From Clarireedia homoeocarpa (Eukaryota; Ascomycota; Leotiomycetes; Helotiales; Rutstroemiaceae): 64,000 bases of DNA. Every line of letters begins with the position of its first letter. Position 1 is the stretch's first letter. The DNA lies in contig LNKV01000015.1 in NCBI GenBank assembly GCA_001465935.1, positions 186,001 through 250,000 of the forward strand, read 5' to 3'. Positions 11,181-23,256 of this stretch are shown here, in pieces. Both the position numbers and the translations under genes were made by a program. The notes below the pieces were generated by a model. It was not told the origin of the DNA. It worked only from the letters and a program-made list of their open reading frames with translations, and made no database searches.

Positions 11181-12221
11181 CTTTTTTTCTTTCTTTTCAG
11201 CCCCCTCTCTGCTGCTCTGCCCTTCCCACCCTTCGCACCCTTCCCAGCAGAATATGCCCAAAATGATTTCCTGATGAACCACGGAGCTGGAAACGTACAG
11301 ATCTACACAGTCCTGCCCTCCCAGCTATTTGGATGCCCATGTCCTGGCTTGTTTCGGTCATTTCCTTTATACTACGCTGCTGGGGATGGTCGGTGAATGC
11401 CCAACATCGCTGGTCTGGGAGCCAATCAGTGGCCGCACCTGCACGGCTCTTGAAGCCGGAGGTACACGCCTTGCTCCTTCCCTCCTCCCATGCCTTCCTT
11501 TCACCAACAACAGCTGCCACTGCATATCGCCCAAATGATGTGATGCACCTTTCTTAAAATACCCCGATTTACTTTTTCCAGCCTGCAGTCCTTTCTCACG
11601 TATCATTTCTTGGTCGGGTGGGTCTCATATCCGCCGCAAAGACCCTAGACGCCTTATCAGATTTTCCTGAATTTTCAATATTCCCTTTACCCACTCGTCT
11701 CAACCCACCGTATCTGATGCTTGGCTGCTGGACGCGCGCTTTTCCCATTCCTATCCACCCGCCCCCATCTCATCTGCATCTCTCGTCATTCTCCGGCCAC
11801 GATCTCTTTTGACCCTTGAGCCATGCTTTGTATATCACATCGCTCGCATCCCCGTGCATTGCCTCGTCGCCTCATCCGGCCATCTCATGGATTAGCGTTG
11901 CGCCTGATCAACTGAAACACCCCGGTATCTCAAGCCCGAACCTTCCAAACACAGTCGCTCACCTGAATGATGTCCACGCTTCCGACCTGTCCCATACATG
12001 CCATGATCACTGGTCTAAGCAGCCATTGCTTTGTTGAAGAAAAGAAGAAATATTGAGAAGTCGCGCGCCAATGGAAACACATGATATGTATGAATATATG
12101 AATCAACGCTTCTTAATCCAGCATCTCGCTCCCATTGGTCCTGGGCGGGAGCTGCAGAGCTTCAACTTGCATATTAGCAGCAAAGTTCCTACCGGAAAAT
12201 ACATTCTCTCCCCACACTTTT

Positions 12222-12310
12222 ACGCATCATCCATCATCTATTATCCATCATCCATCATCAATCATCCATCATCCATCATCCATCATCACTTTCACCACCC
12301 ACCCACCCAC
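12222..12310. repeat. (ATCATCC)n and (CACC)n array
   Basis: About nine ATCATCC/ATCATCA units, then CCCACCCACCCA. Confidence 0.88.
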
Positions 12311-12740
12311 CCATCTCTACATTTGTCTCCGGCCCACTTTGTGTCTCCGCCCAACTGTTATTACGAAAGATACATACATTGGACCGTGATTGTTGGGCTC
12401 CACCATTTGTAACGACTGCAAGCTCTAGAGTCTGGACCGACAGCCTTTTGATTCAGATCTCGCCCCGATTCCAAGGCCACCATTGGTCTATTGGTCTGCA
12501 TCCCAAACATAGTTTCTGCCTCGTTTTGCTTCCTCTGCACCAATCATATATGGAGCCGATTCTTTTAAAGAACCAGTTGACACGAAACTGAACGCAGCGA
12601 AACAAACGGGACCAAAACTACATGTTGCATCAGTAGTAGGACCGTAGTTCCCATATTATTACACGCACCTCACCTGGCCACTGACTTCACCCGCTCGCCC
12701 ACTCTGCTCACTTGCACTTGCGCACTCGCCCACCTACCTG

Positions 12741-12792
12741 CACCTCTGCGCCTCTGCACCTCTGCACCTCTGCACCTCTGCACCTCTGCACC
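12741..12792. repeat. (CACCTCTG)n minisatellite
   Basis: About six eight-base units, nearly perfect. Confidence 0.9.
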
Positions 12793-13205
12793 GTCAGCAT
12801 TTTGGCCGTCTCGTACCTGACAGTAGTCTGCCTGCGATCAGTAGATCAGGATCAATATCGTACGTAGGCTTGCTTCTCAAAAGGTGGCTGGTGCTCAGGC
12901 AATATCTCGGAGCATTCCAGAGGGACTGATTGGCCACGTCCACTTCCCAAGCCCTCCACTCTGCAAATTATTCTTCTCGACACCGACTTCCACTTGCACT
13001 TTTCCCGGGGCAACTAACGTTAAGCTGTTTTAAGCTTCTCAAATTTCAACAAAAGGTCAGTACGAAACCGTCAATGAGCAACAAAGCCATGTCCACCACC
13101 CGTCAACCACCTCTTCCCCGTCCATCCAATTCCACTCCAATCCACTCCCATTCCACTGCAATTCCATTCACATATCCATGATTGTTCATCTGGAAGAGAG
13201 TCAGA

Positions 13206-13385
13206 CACACAAATACATCCACACATCCACACATCCACACATCCACACACCCACACATCCACACATCCACACATACACACATCCACACATACATACATAC
13301 ACGCGTCCGCACACACACCCACACCAACATATACACACACCCACACCCACATACACACACACACATATACACACATACAAACATA
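13206..13385. repeat. (CACACATC)n / (CA)n array
   Basis: About 180 bp of CACACATC units passing into CACACACC and CATACATA variants. It translates as poly(His/Thr) in several frames, none of which is a real gene. Confidence 0.9.
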
Positions 13386-13480
13386 CCTACCATCTAGACG
13401 AGGAAGAACCCTCTGATCTTGTTACAGTAAAGCTTACTTGGTTTCGTCTCCCATTCTAGTATTCTAGTGCGGCAGCTTGG

Positions 13481-15308
13481 TCCAACCACGGAGATACTCA
13501 CTCGTTGGTCCTTTCATCCGGCACCGAAAATTTCGAACGGCTTTCTACTATGCACTAGGCACTTGGAAGTCCCCAATCCCAACCCGCTTTCGTTTTCGTA
13601 TTCTCGTTCTTCTCTTAGCGAGGATCTTCCTTAGAAGCGTGTTTGGGGTGTTTGGACTCGAGAGTCAGAGTCACAAAGTCAACCAAGTCATTCACTCAGG
13701 CAAGTCATTCACTAAGTCAATTGCGCAAGATTTCCTACTTTTGCAATCACTTTTGCACTTGCACTTGCACTTGCACTTGCCCTTGCCGTTCCTATCAATG
13801 GTAGATCCGGCACGATGTTCCCTAGACTATTTCGAACCCAACGACTTTGACTAACCTGACCATCTTCGTGCAAAATAGCCACACGCCTTATTTAATTAAA
13901 AATTCAGTCAAACTTCTCGGGCCATCCAAAAGTCCAAACTTGACGAGGAAGCCAACGGATCCCCTCCCAATCTCCAATCTTCAATTGTGGCTCTGGTTCT
14001 GGTTCCAGCTCCAGCTCCAGCTCCAGCTCCATCGCCATCTTTATTTACAGCTTCATCGCATCCCACAATTTGAGAAAACTTCTCTCTCTCGGCCAAATTT
14101 CTTTCGGCATTGTGGCAGCAGTATCATCACCATTAAAACTCTATCCCGGACCTCAGTTCAGACGAAACTTCGAAAGCAACCAGAAAACTTCCTCAGGTGT
14201 GTGGGCCGAGATCGCGCAAACTAAGCCATCAAATTTATTCATGCAAATTTGAGATCATTAATCACCACATTGGTTTAGTAGACGAATCTCGTCCACTCAC
14301 CAGTTTTACTGCCATATTTCGTCTCTTCCATATCCTGGAAAGATAGATCCAAGGCCATCGGCTATACTTGCCATCTTGAAATTGGCCTCATATCATATTT
14401 TCAGATTTGCCAATCATCTCGAAAGAGCTGGCAACTTCCATATATTAGGAAGATTTGAGAAGAAGCCAGTCTCTTCTAATTTCAAATAAAAAGATTCTAG
14501 AAACAGAAGAAGATTGGACGCGTGGTGGCAGCGAAGAAAGCTCAAACCATCCATGAACCCGGTTTCTATACAACGTCAGAATAAAGTCCGAAACCCCCTC
14601 CATATTTACACCACACAAATTGCGCCGACACGAAGGGAAACGGTCAACGTTGCCAGACTCTGGCACGCACTCTGATACCCTAGTGAACGCACTTCCCTAC
14701 AAACCAGATCTCGCAGGGGACCTGCTTGTATCAAACATCAAGGATAGTCCTAGAACGAGTGACGTGTTGACGGTACAAAGAAAACCAATCCAACACATCT
14801 CATTTGCGCGAGTTTTCTGCTCTTTAATCACAGAAAAAACACCACCGAATAATCCTATCATCTTTCATTAAGGATCTATTTCATCTCATCGTTGGAACTA
14901 ACGTCACGTCGAGGTGTCATCCTCTTTCTTATACCTCCGACCCACGCCCTTCGTTATATCGACACAACGACTATTGAGATCTTACGGTCCGCGCAAAATT
15001 TAGAGAGACAAATTTTCTTGGCCCGACCCCCCCCCATCTTTAAGTCACATTTGGTTACCACCTCCCTCTTGTTCTTGTACTTATTGAACGTCATCAACGG
15101 GGCTATAAAGAAGACATTCTCCACCTGCGGCATTGGGAGAGAGAAGTTAACGTGTCGACAAAGTTGCAAGGAGCTGCGTTGAAGTGCCCACCAGTATTTA
15201 ATTAGCAAGCTGGCCTTCCTACAATCAAGACCGGCATCTTTGCTGGCGGCGTATCGAGTGGAGGTACCGTTGGACAGTCACTCAGATAATTTGGAATCGC
15301 AGCGGGGA
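13481..15308. promoter_or_regulatory. upstream region / long leader of the unknown Gln-Pro-rich gene
   Basis: No gene before the ATG at 15309. It contains a (TTGCAC)n run near 13746-13788 and a CCAGCT run at 14003-14030. Donor-like GTATGT/GTAAGT sites are scarce. A long 5' UTR with introns is possible, as fungal regulators often have them, but I cannot prove it. Confidence 0.4.
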
Positions 15309-16560
15309 ATGGACGACAACAATCGTCGAAGACGGCAGAATGACCCGTCATATTCTGCCCAAGATCCAAGATTTGCGGCCGAGCAAGCTCAAGGACGTGG
15401 ATATTCTGGTAATTCTTCTGATAGATATCGGCCTCCAACAATAGCCTCGCCATCGACAAGTCGAGGTGGCGTGGGAGGGGTACCAGCATATCCGGCATAC
15501 TACCAGGAACCGACATCATCATTTGCTTCGGGATTACCACCAAATCCTTTGCAATACCAGTCAGCTTATCCCCAAGAGCAGAGGCAGCAACAAGGATTCG
15601 CCAATTATACCTCCGACTTGATGTACAATGTCGCACAGCAAGGTCCACAAAATAACGTCTATGAGAGTCAGCAATTTCAGGCGCGGCAACCTGCAGCAAT
15701 GCAGATGTTGTCGGACGTGCCTGCACCATACTTCCCGAACGAAGCAACCAGCACGCGTACGCCCCCAGGCCTTCAGCACCATCCATCTTCCAGCTCATCT
15801 ACAGTCTATCAACATCACCAGCAAAGCCCAGGAGACCGCGCTTCATTACTTCAGCAGGCCTATCCTCCAAGCATCGCAGTTGGCGGAATGCCTGAAGCAG
15901 CACCAGATCTCATGGAGCCAGCACATCTGCAGGCACAAGGGGGAGGGATGGAAGAAGCATATTCAACCTACCAAGCGGCTCTCAAGCAAATTTTCCAGAA
16001 CATCATAGATTGCCGATTGGGCGAGGCGAGTCAGTCTTTACTTGAAGTGTCCGAGTGGTTGCTTAGCCATGTACAAGACTTGGGTAAGATAATTCATTTC
16101 TTCTGTTAGATCTTACCCACTAATAGTTTCTGATGAAAGGCCTTACTGTAGACGACGTTACCCTCCACGCCGATAGAGTTCGACTATGGAATGAGTTTAA
16201 TGCCGCGTGGAAAGGCATTTTTACCGCGCAAAAAGATATGTTGGAGTCGGGACAGCGCATACAACCACCACAAACACTTATGACGCAGGAATTTATCACC
16301 AAGATGGGAAACAACCTGACGCGGCTATGCGATGTAGTGGAGAAGTACGGTCTAGTGGATTATCAGTATGGAGTTGCGGAAGAAGAAATTATGGACAGTA
16401 AGTCCGCCAAGAGCACACCCCTGTATCGCGTGTCTGCAGCTTCAGCTAACCAATGAATTTTGCAGTTCTCCTGAGCTGTCTCCAAACTCAAGAGTCCATA
16501 GAAGGGACTGACGGCGAATCATCGAACTCAAAACCCTCAGCTGGCCGAGCACCACCATAA
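15309..16560 (+). CDS. conserved Gln/Pro-rich ascomycete protein of unknown function
   Basis: Three exons, 15309-16083, 16140-16397 and 16466-16560, join in phase to a ~375-residue protein. The start MDDNNRRRRQND at 15309 looks like the conserved N-terminus; an in-frame ATG at 15240 would add 23 unconvincing residues. Residues 1 to ~210 are disordered and rich in Gln, Pro, Tyr and Ser, with several histidine/glutamine-rich runs. From about residue 215 on the protein is helical and well ordered, with YQAALKQIFQNIIDCRLGEA, SEWLLSHVQDLGLTVDDV, LWNEFNAAWKGIFTAQKDML and a conserved-looking KYGLVDYQYGVAEEEIMD segment. Intron donors GTAAGA and GTAAGT are strong. I recognise no named family; the layout (disordered Q/P arm plus helical C-terminus) suggests a nuclear or scaffold role, which is inference. 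It stands alone between two large gene-free regions. Confidence 0.85.
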
Positions 16561-17284
16561 GTCGTTTGCACGTTGTTATATTTCTTCTTTTTGAAATGTG
16601 TTCCCTGATATACCACCATCATGTAGAGCATATATGTTTTGCTGCACATTGTTTTAGCGAATTTCTTTTCTTCGATGTTATTCCCTTGTCGTTTCGAATC
16701 CCTGTTTAGGATTTTATCCCTCCCTCTTCGATACCTTAAGATTAGGGGTTTTGGGGGTTCTTTGGCTGTTAATACCTACTACCTAAGTACTGTTTTGGGT
16801 GTGGGACCTAGTTGATTTTTTTTTTTTTTTTTTTTACATTACTTGTAGTAACATTGATACGATTATTTTGAGGTGTTGACGGATATTTGCATGGAATTTA
16901 CATGCTACGAGATGGGAATTGTGGGCATTTAACGATGCTATGTTTCTATGTGTGTATGAAAAAGGAAAAATGGAAGGAAAGGGATGGAATGGAGGTTTGG
17001 GTGGTTTTCTCCAATGACTTTGTTGCAACCTGTTCGCGCTGTTCTTTTTTATTTTTATTTCTATTTTTACTTTTATTTTTGTTTTGCTTCAGTTCAAAAA
17101 GTCCAATTCTGGTCCTGTTTTTTTCTTCTTCTCTTTCTCTTTCTCTTGCTGTAATTCTACTTGGCGGCTATGTGTATCAGTGGGCTTTTACATTCAATTT
17201 TGTGGTGTGGTGTATGTATGTATGTATGCATGTATGTATGAATAAGTGAATGAGTATGATTGAAAATAATAAGGTGTGGGGTGT

Positions 17285-17310
17285 GGATGTGGATGTGGAT
17301 GTGGATGTGG
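17285..17310. repeat. (GGATGT)n microsatellite
   Basis: About four hexamer units. Confidence 0.8.
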
Positions 17311-18160
17311 ACCGGAAATAGCGCTTCTGGAGAAGTAGGGCAGGGCGTGCTGGGCTCATGGAGATAGATGCAGGCAGGGTATGTGAGTGCGAGGCTGCGG
17401 ATAGAGGAATGGGATCGACGAGAGAGAGTATATATTTGCTATCAACATTATATTGTATATTACCAACAGATTTTCAATGATATGATGGAATATGTGTTGG
17501 TTTGTGGATATATGTATGTATATACAATGAATGAAGGTATGAATAAGTGGATAGATGGATAGATAGGTCAATGGATATCCCTTTCCTGTCTGTAGTTCAG
17601 CTCAGCCTCGTTTAATAGCATTGCAGATCTTGCTGGTCTTGAGTTGCTAACTCTCACAGCGCGGCATTGCAGTATGTAATCGGTGGATTTGAAGTTGAAG
17701 AGAAGGCTGCTGTCATACTGTACCCACCATACCATACCAACCTTGATTTGATTTTATTGATATTGATATATTCTCATGTGATGTGATGTGATGTGATGTG
17801 ATGTAATACGAAGATCTCTTTCCCTTTCCCTTTCCCCTTCCCCCCAACCTTCTCAACATCATCCATCATCTATCTGGAAGCAATACATACCATACCGTAT
17901 GTACGTTACGTTACGTTACCTTACGGCACCACCACCACCGCCAACCAACCAACCAACCAACCATCTTTTTCAATCTAGTTAGTTGGTTAATCAGTTAGTC
18001 ATCTTAACGTATTCGATATCATACTTACTACCTTACCTTACCTTACCTTAACTTAACTTAACTTGACAAACACTAACACTAACACTCACTAAACTTGAAT
18101 ATGTTTTTTCTTCTTCCTTTTTTTTTTAAAAAAAAAATCAGAGACTGCGCGTCTGCGGCT

Positions 18161-18189
18161 GCTTATGCTTATGCTTATGCTTATGCTTA
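18161..18189. repeat. (GCTTAT)n microsatellite
   Basis: About five hexamer units TTATGC. Confidence 0.85.
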
Positions 18190-18292
18190 GCGGCTGACTC
18201 GTTCGTTGCCTGAAGCGGGCGGGCTGGCTTCTTCTTCTTTCTGGGGAGGTTTTGGTTCTTCGGTTTGGCTGTTTGGCTGTTTATCGGGAGTT

Positions 18293-18465
18293 TGTGTGTG
18301 TGTGTGTGTGTGTGTGGTGCATGGCATGGCGCCCCTCCCGGGGTGCATTGCATTGCATTGCAGTGCATTCGCTTTGAGGCTGGGCTTGGCTGGGCTGGGC
18401 TGGGCTGGGTAAGGCTGGGCTGGGCTGGGCTGGGCACGGCTGGGCTGGGTGAGTTGAGGTGAGTT
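18293..18465. repeat. (TG)n, CATTG and (TGGGC)n arrays
   Basis: A TG dinucleotide run lies at 18293-18317, CATTGCATTG units near 18350 and about twelve GGCTG/TGGGC pentamers at 18379-18465. The minus strand reads as Ala/Gln/Pro/Ser-rich open frames that are only translated repeat. Confidence 0.88.
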
Positions 18466-18734
18466 AGGTTGAGGTGAGGTGTTGGTCAGCAAAGGAAATC
18501 AACTGGAGGGAGGGAGGGGGGTGGGATGAATTGAGGCGGTGGGATCTATGGGTGAGATGGAGATGGAGATGGAGATGGTTACAGGGAGTGAGGTTGAGGT
18601 TGGGGTTACGCTCTTTCAATGCTTATATTTGTACAGTACAGTAGAACTATGTGGTTCCATCTGCAACATATATGTCGTGTATATGTATACAGTATTTGTC
18701 ATGTATATATGTATGTAAGGCGGAAGGAAGGAAA

Positions 18735-18764
18735 GGGTAGGGTAGGGTAGGGTAGGGTAGGGTA
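18735..18764. repeat. (GGTAG)n array
   Basis: Six perfect pentamers GGTAG. It resembles telomeric GGGTTA only superficially, since the unit is five bases. Confidence 0.88.
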
Positions 18765-19097
18765 TGGGGGTGCAATGAAGATGCATGGGAATCCGGATGC
18801 GAAAGAACAGAACAGAACAGAACCCTAGACTATAGAGTTGAGGCGCCCAGCTAGCTGGTGGGGCGGGTAGACGGGAAGGATTTGGGACGGATGGGATGGA
18901 GGTTATTGAATTTTGTGTGGATTTGGATTCCGGGAATTGGTTTTTTGTGTAGGATGATGAGGTGAGGTGAGGTGAGGTTGAGGTTGTATTGGAGATTTTG
19001 GTATCGAGATGTGATGGTAAGTTTAGTAACTATGACATGGGTGTGATACACTACTTGTAAGCATATATAATTTTTTTTTCTGGAACAAGGGATTGGG

Positions 19098-19136
19098 GAC
19101 TAGGGACTAGAGACTAGAGACTAGAGACTAGGGACT
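19098..19136. repeat. (GACTAGA)n minisatellite
   Basis: About five seven-base units GGGACTA/GAGACTA. Confidence 0.85.
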
Positions 19137-20061
19137 TGGGGGAGGGGGGAAGGGCGTGCTAGGGTAGGGAAGGAGTGGATCTTGGGGGCCGAGAAATGAT
19201 TGGTGGGAGGGAAGGAAGGGAGGGAGGAATAAGGAACAGAGCCTGGACCTCTTCGGGCTGAAATGGACGATGGAATGGAAATAGAAGGTGTGAGAAGGGG
19301 AGAAAAAGTAAATATGGAAGGATAAGTTTACTCAACTTGCCTTAGCTTACCCCTACTTACTACTCTGTGCTCTGTGCTGTGCTGTGGATACTTCTCTCTT
19401 GTGGGGTAGTGGCGCTGACGCTGCTGGTGGTAGTAGGTAATAGTAGTAGCAGTGGATATAAATAGAAGTGTACTGATCTGTTTTTGCTTTTTGCTTGGCG
19501 CAGGCGTTTTTGCCAATATCGTGTTTTAGGGATGGGATGGGATGGGGATAGACTAAAAAGAAAGATGGGAATGATTCATTCAGCTTGCTTGTGTGAGTGA
19601 TACTAGGGGTGGGTGATGTAGTGGGTAGGTAGGCAGGTGGATAGGCAGGCAGGTGGGTAGGCAGCAGGGAAACGGAGTTAGAGACTGTGTTGACACACGG
19701 CAGATGAACGAAGAAGCAGTTGCCGACGTTTCTGCTGGAGCACGATGATCATGCTACTTACCCTAGGCGGGCAAGACGGCTGAGCGGGTAGAAGACGGCT
19801 GAACGGGTAGAAGACGGAAACGATAATGGCGAATAGAAGTATAGCGCCAGGTACCAGAGGTTTTGCATAGATAGACGGAGCCTGCATAGCCTTGTCTCGC
19901 ACTTGCCATGTGTACCTATCCGTGATATACATATGGAATGCACAGTTTGCGCTCTCCAGGGATATTTAGGAGGTTGCAGGTCGAATCATGATTCATAGGA
20001 CTCTTGTGCCCCAAGTGTCAGGAGATCCGTGTGTATTAATACAATATGATACATACACAAA

Positions 20062-21094
20062 CTATCTCTTGACCCAGGTGGGCATCTTCCTGGCCTTGAC
20101 ATGACCTGGCTTCTTTCTCTCCACTCTTCTTGGATCACGAGTCACACATCCAGCTATGAAATTGTCAGTATTCGTATGACATATGCGCGAAAGGAGTTCC
20201 AATCGTGTTGAGATTTAGTAAACGGAGGAGAGTAAAGAAGAACTTGCCTCGTCGTAACGCGGGCTTTAATGCCGGCTCATGTGAAAGTAATGCTTTTCCC
20301 ACAGCCAAGGTTAAAGCTTCCGCTTGGCCCGTCGTCCCACCACCACTTACGAGCGCCCACAAATTGTACTTGTCAATCCTATCCGTAGCCTTCAGTGCCC
20401 AGATGGCACTTTCCCTATCATGGACCCTCCCGAATGCTTCAGCAAGCGTTTTCCCATTGATGAGCACCTCACCCGTGCCTTCTACTAGCCACGCCCTTGC
20501 CGTGGACGATTTCCTCCTTCCTACGCCTAATGCTCTTCCGAATTGATCAATCGGTATAGGTTTCGCAACGTTCTCATGTGGGTTTATGTCGCGCTTGTAT
20601 GTGTTCAATGCCCGCTTGACTTCCGCCGGCATCACGGATGGGTGGATGTGGTTGAGTCGGTGGAGGATTTCAATGATCTTGTGGTATTTCGAAGCTTTTA
20701 CCGTCTCCCCAGAAACGTTTCGATAATCCATCAATGACTTCCATGCCACACGAGGAGCCTCTCCCGGCGGCAGCACAGGAAGAGAGAAGTGTTTTCGTTG
20801 AAGGTCTTGTAGGCTTAAAAGATCGTCTGTGAAGGTTGGCTGGGCTGTGAAATACGAAGGCGAGCTCGGTACTAAACGAGCGTAGAATGGCTTTTCTTCT
20901 CCGTCATTTTCTGTAGGGAATTTTATCTCGGACGCTGCAATACCCGCTCGGGATTGTGATGAGGTTGAGAATGGTTTTGAGGTTGCTCTCGTAGGAATTC
21001 GAACTCGAAATGCTGACGCAGAAACGACTGGTCGCCCGGTGCTTGCACACCTAAGTCCTTCCCTTAAGCCGGCGGGAAGCCATGATGGCTTCAT
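20062..21094 (-). CDS. MRPS9: mitochondrial small-subunit ribosomal protein uS9m
   Basis: This is a component of the mitochondrial ribosomal small subunit, next to the P-site tRNA. Exon 1 is 21094-20248 and exon 2 is 20153-20062, giving ~312 residues. The C-terminal half carries the uS9 signature: GRRKSSTARAWLVEGTGEVLINGK, then SGGGTTGQAEALTLAVGKALL, ending in the hallmark basic tail KARKMPTWVKR. The N-terminus is Arg/Ser-rich, as expected for a mitochondrial presequence. I chose the ATG at 21094; an in-frame ATG at 21193 would add 33 basic residues and remains possible. The single intron (20154-20247) begins GCAAGT, not GT, and ends TAG; the flanking residues LRRAG-CVTRDPRRVE only connect if this GC-AG intron is used. 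It is divergent from eEF1B-gamma. Confidence 0.93.
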
Positions 21095-21332
21095 GTTGAA
21101 GACTAGTCGTAGTGTTGACAATTCGAGACGTCTACTTCGTCCCAAGCCATGCTTTGGTAAATTTGGGCTCCATTTCGCGATTTTCCGAATCATGTGATTG
21201 TTACACTAAATCAATCTAGGATTAGCGTTGTTAACCCCGCCCCCCACTTTGCAAAATTTCGACTCACAGTTCAACAGCCATCCCACGAAAACTTTCTTTC
21301 TCCTAGATATCCAACTCTGAATAATAACAAAG
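21095..21332. promoter_or_regulatory. divergent promoter of uS9m and eEF1B-gamma
   Basis: 238 bp between the two ATGs (139 bp if the longer uS9m start is used). It contains a poly(C) tract (CCCCGCCCCCC near 21236) and a short pyrimidine-rich leader before the plus-strand ATG in AAAGATGG context. Two translation-machinery genes share the region. Confidence 0.45.
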
Positions 21333-22877
21333 ATGGCTTTCGGAAAACTCTACACCTACCCGGTATGTTAAGAACCATAGTAGAATTATTTATGGGTATC
21401 TGCAACGGTATATATCAACGTTCACGTTTGCTGACAAGAATTCTTTCGATAGGGCAACCCCCGCTCAACTGCTATCCGCGCAGTTGCAAAGGCCAACAAC
21501 ATTGAGCTCGAGATCGTCGAGACTGAGCCAGCAAAGGGTGTTCCAGAGGAATACCTCAAGATCAACAAGCTTGGCAAGGTCCCAACCTTCGTCGGCGAGG
21601 ATGGTTTCACTCTCCACGAGGCTATTGCCATCGCAATCTACAGTACGTACTTTACATATTATCTTTGCTATCTTTCGAACATATCCACAGCGGCTCCTTT
21701 GTTCCTTCCTTGTGTTGTGATGAAAAACACAGTCAACAGTTATCCCTGTCTTAATCATTCATGTGGATTTTCATTAATTAGACTCTGAACACTTTCCTCA
21801 AATTATCTATTTTTCGGAATGTTGCTTGGGAATGGAATTATCAGCTAACCGATTCAAGTCACATCCCAAAACGAGAAGACCACTCTCCTCGGAAAGACCA
21901 AGCAAGACTATGCCACCATCCTGAAGTGGATGTCTTTCTTCAACTCTGAGGTCCTTCCATCTATCGGTGGTTGGTTCCGCCCGCTCTTGGGCAGAGACCC
22001 ATACAACAAGAAGAACGTTGATGATGCCATCAAGGCAACTGGAAAGTGTGTGTCTGCCATCGAGGAGCACCTTCTGCACAACACCTACCTTGCTGGCGAG
22101 CGTGTCACTCTCGCTGACTTGTACGCCGCTGGTCTTATCTCTCGTGGCTTCCAATACTTCTTTGACAAGAAGTGGCGCTCTGAGAACCCAAACACCACCC
22201 GTTGGTACGAGACTGTCTACAACCAACCAATTTACTCGGCTGTTGTTGATAAGCTCACCTTCATCGACGAGCCAGTCCTCAAGAACCAAGCACCAAAGAA
22301 GGAGCAACCAAAGAAGGAAGCCAAGCCAGCCCCTGCGCCAAAGGCCAAGGAGCCCGAGGAAGAGGAGGATGATACCCCAGCTGAGCCGAAGCCAAAACAC
22401 CCTCTTGAGGCACTGCCCAAGGCAACCATTCCTCTTGATGAGTGGAAGCGTCAATACTCCAACAACCCAGTTGACCAAAGTCTGAAGTGGTTCTGGGAGA
22501 ACCACAACCCTGAGGAATACTCCTTGTGGAAAGTTGACTACAAATACCCAGAGGACCTTAGCATGGTCTTCATGTCTGCCAACTTGATTGGTGGTTTCTT
22601 CAACCGTCTCGAGGGTTCCCGCAAGTACATCTTCGGTGCAGCCTCCGTCTATGGCGTCACCCGTGACTCCCAAATTCAAGGTGCATTTGTCATTCGTGGT
22701 CAAGATGCAAAACACGCTTTTGATGTTGCTCCCGACTGGGAGAGCTACGAGTTCACCAAGCTCGATGCCTCTAAGCCAGAGGACAAGGAGTTCGTTGAGA
22801 ACCAATGGACTATGGAGAAGCCAATCACCGTCAATGGCAAGGAGTACCAATGGGCTGATGGAAAAGTCTTCAAGTAA
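21333..22877 (+). CDS. TEF3/TEF4 (eEF1Bgamma): translation elongation factor 1B subunit gamma
   Basis: This is the gamma subunit of the eEF1B guanine-nucleotide exchange complex that recycles eEF1A. It acts in the cytosol on ribosomes and also has a glutathione-transferase fold. Three exons, 21333-21362, 21453-21642 and 21859-22877, give 412 residues. The N-terminal thioredoxin-like GST domain (residues ~1-80) starts MAFGKLYTYPGNPRSTAI and contains LGKVPTFVGEDGFTLHEAIAI. The GST C-terminal helical domain runs to ~205. A Lys/Pro/Glu-rich linker (KEEQPKKEAKPAPAPKAKE-type) leads into the EF1G domain with LDEWKRQYSN, FWENHNPEEYSLWK and the terminal WADGKVFK. Exon 1 is only 30 bp and the second intron is 216 bp, long for this window. 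Codon use is strongly biased to C-ending codons, fitting high expression. Confidence 0.97.
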
Positions 22878-23256
22878 ACTATCTTATCTTTAGACATTCC
22901 ATTTTCAATCATTTTAGCGTTAGGGCCAATTACGTGTAATGAACAGTCATGGCATGTGGGAGGATGAATGAATTACGAATCAAGAGAAATTCGTGGTCGG
23001 CATCTTTTAACTTAGGAGTTGTATAAAACAAATGGGATCCAAGTTACCCGCCGTGCCATCTATCTAAAGCTGTGAGCGCCTCAATGTACCAAGCAAAGTG
23101 ATACTATCCAGTGATCTTTAATTTTTCAACGCATGCAGAAGGGTATCGCAAATAAGTCAAGAAAAATCATCCAAGGGGCTCGGCTGCCATGACAGTCATC
23201 AGGCGCAACAGTAACACCATTTATGTAACCACTGTAATAGGGAATCTGATCCAGCT
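22878..23256. other. intergenic region between two convergent genes
   Basis: Presumed overlapping 3' UTR and terminator space of eEF1B-gamma and the FCP1-domain gene. I see nothing else in it. Confidence 0.6.

Larger units (their letters stand above)
9650..13480. other. gene-free, C/T-rich repeat-dense stretch
   Basis: No supportable gene. The plus strand is strongly pyrimidine-biased. It carries successive CCTTG, CTACCTGGCTCC, CCCATTG, ATTACCC, ATCATCC, CCTCTGCA and CACACATC arrays. Open frames here translate the repeats (Pro/Leu/His-rich) and are not credible proteins. Confidence 0.65.
16561..20061. other. gene-free, repeat-rich stretch
   Basis: About 3.5 kb without a supportable gene between two convergent genes. 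The first ~250 bp is probably the 3' UTR of the preceding gene. It contains a poly(T) tract (16816-16835), many GATGT, GTGAT, ACGTT, CCAA and ACTTA short arrays, and the larger arrays listed separately. Confidence 0.65.

Noticed and set aside
18735..18764. GGTAG array as interstitial telomere
   Set aside because: Unit is five bases and differs from TTAGGG, so simple slippage is more likely.
21095..21193. Longer uS9m start at 21193
   Set aside because: Adds 33 residues and shortens the divergent promoter; the ATG at 21094 gives a typical presequence and family length. It is not excluded.
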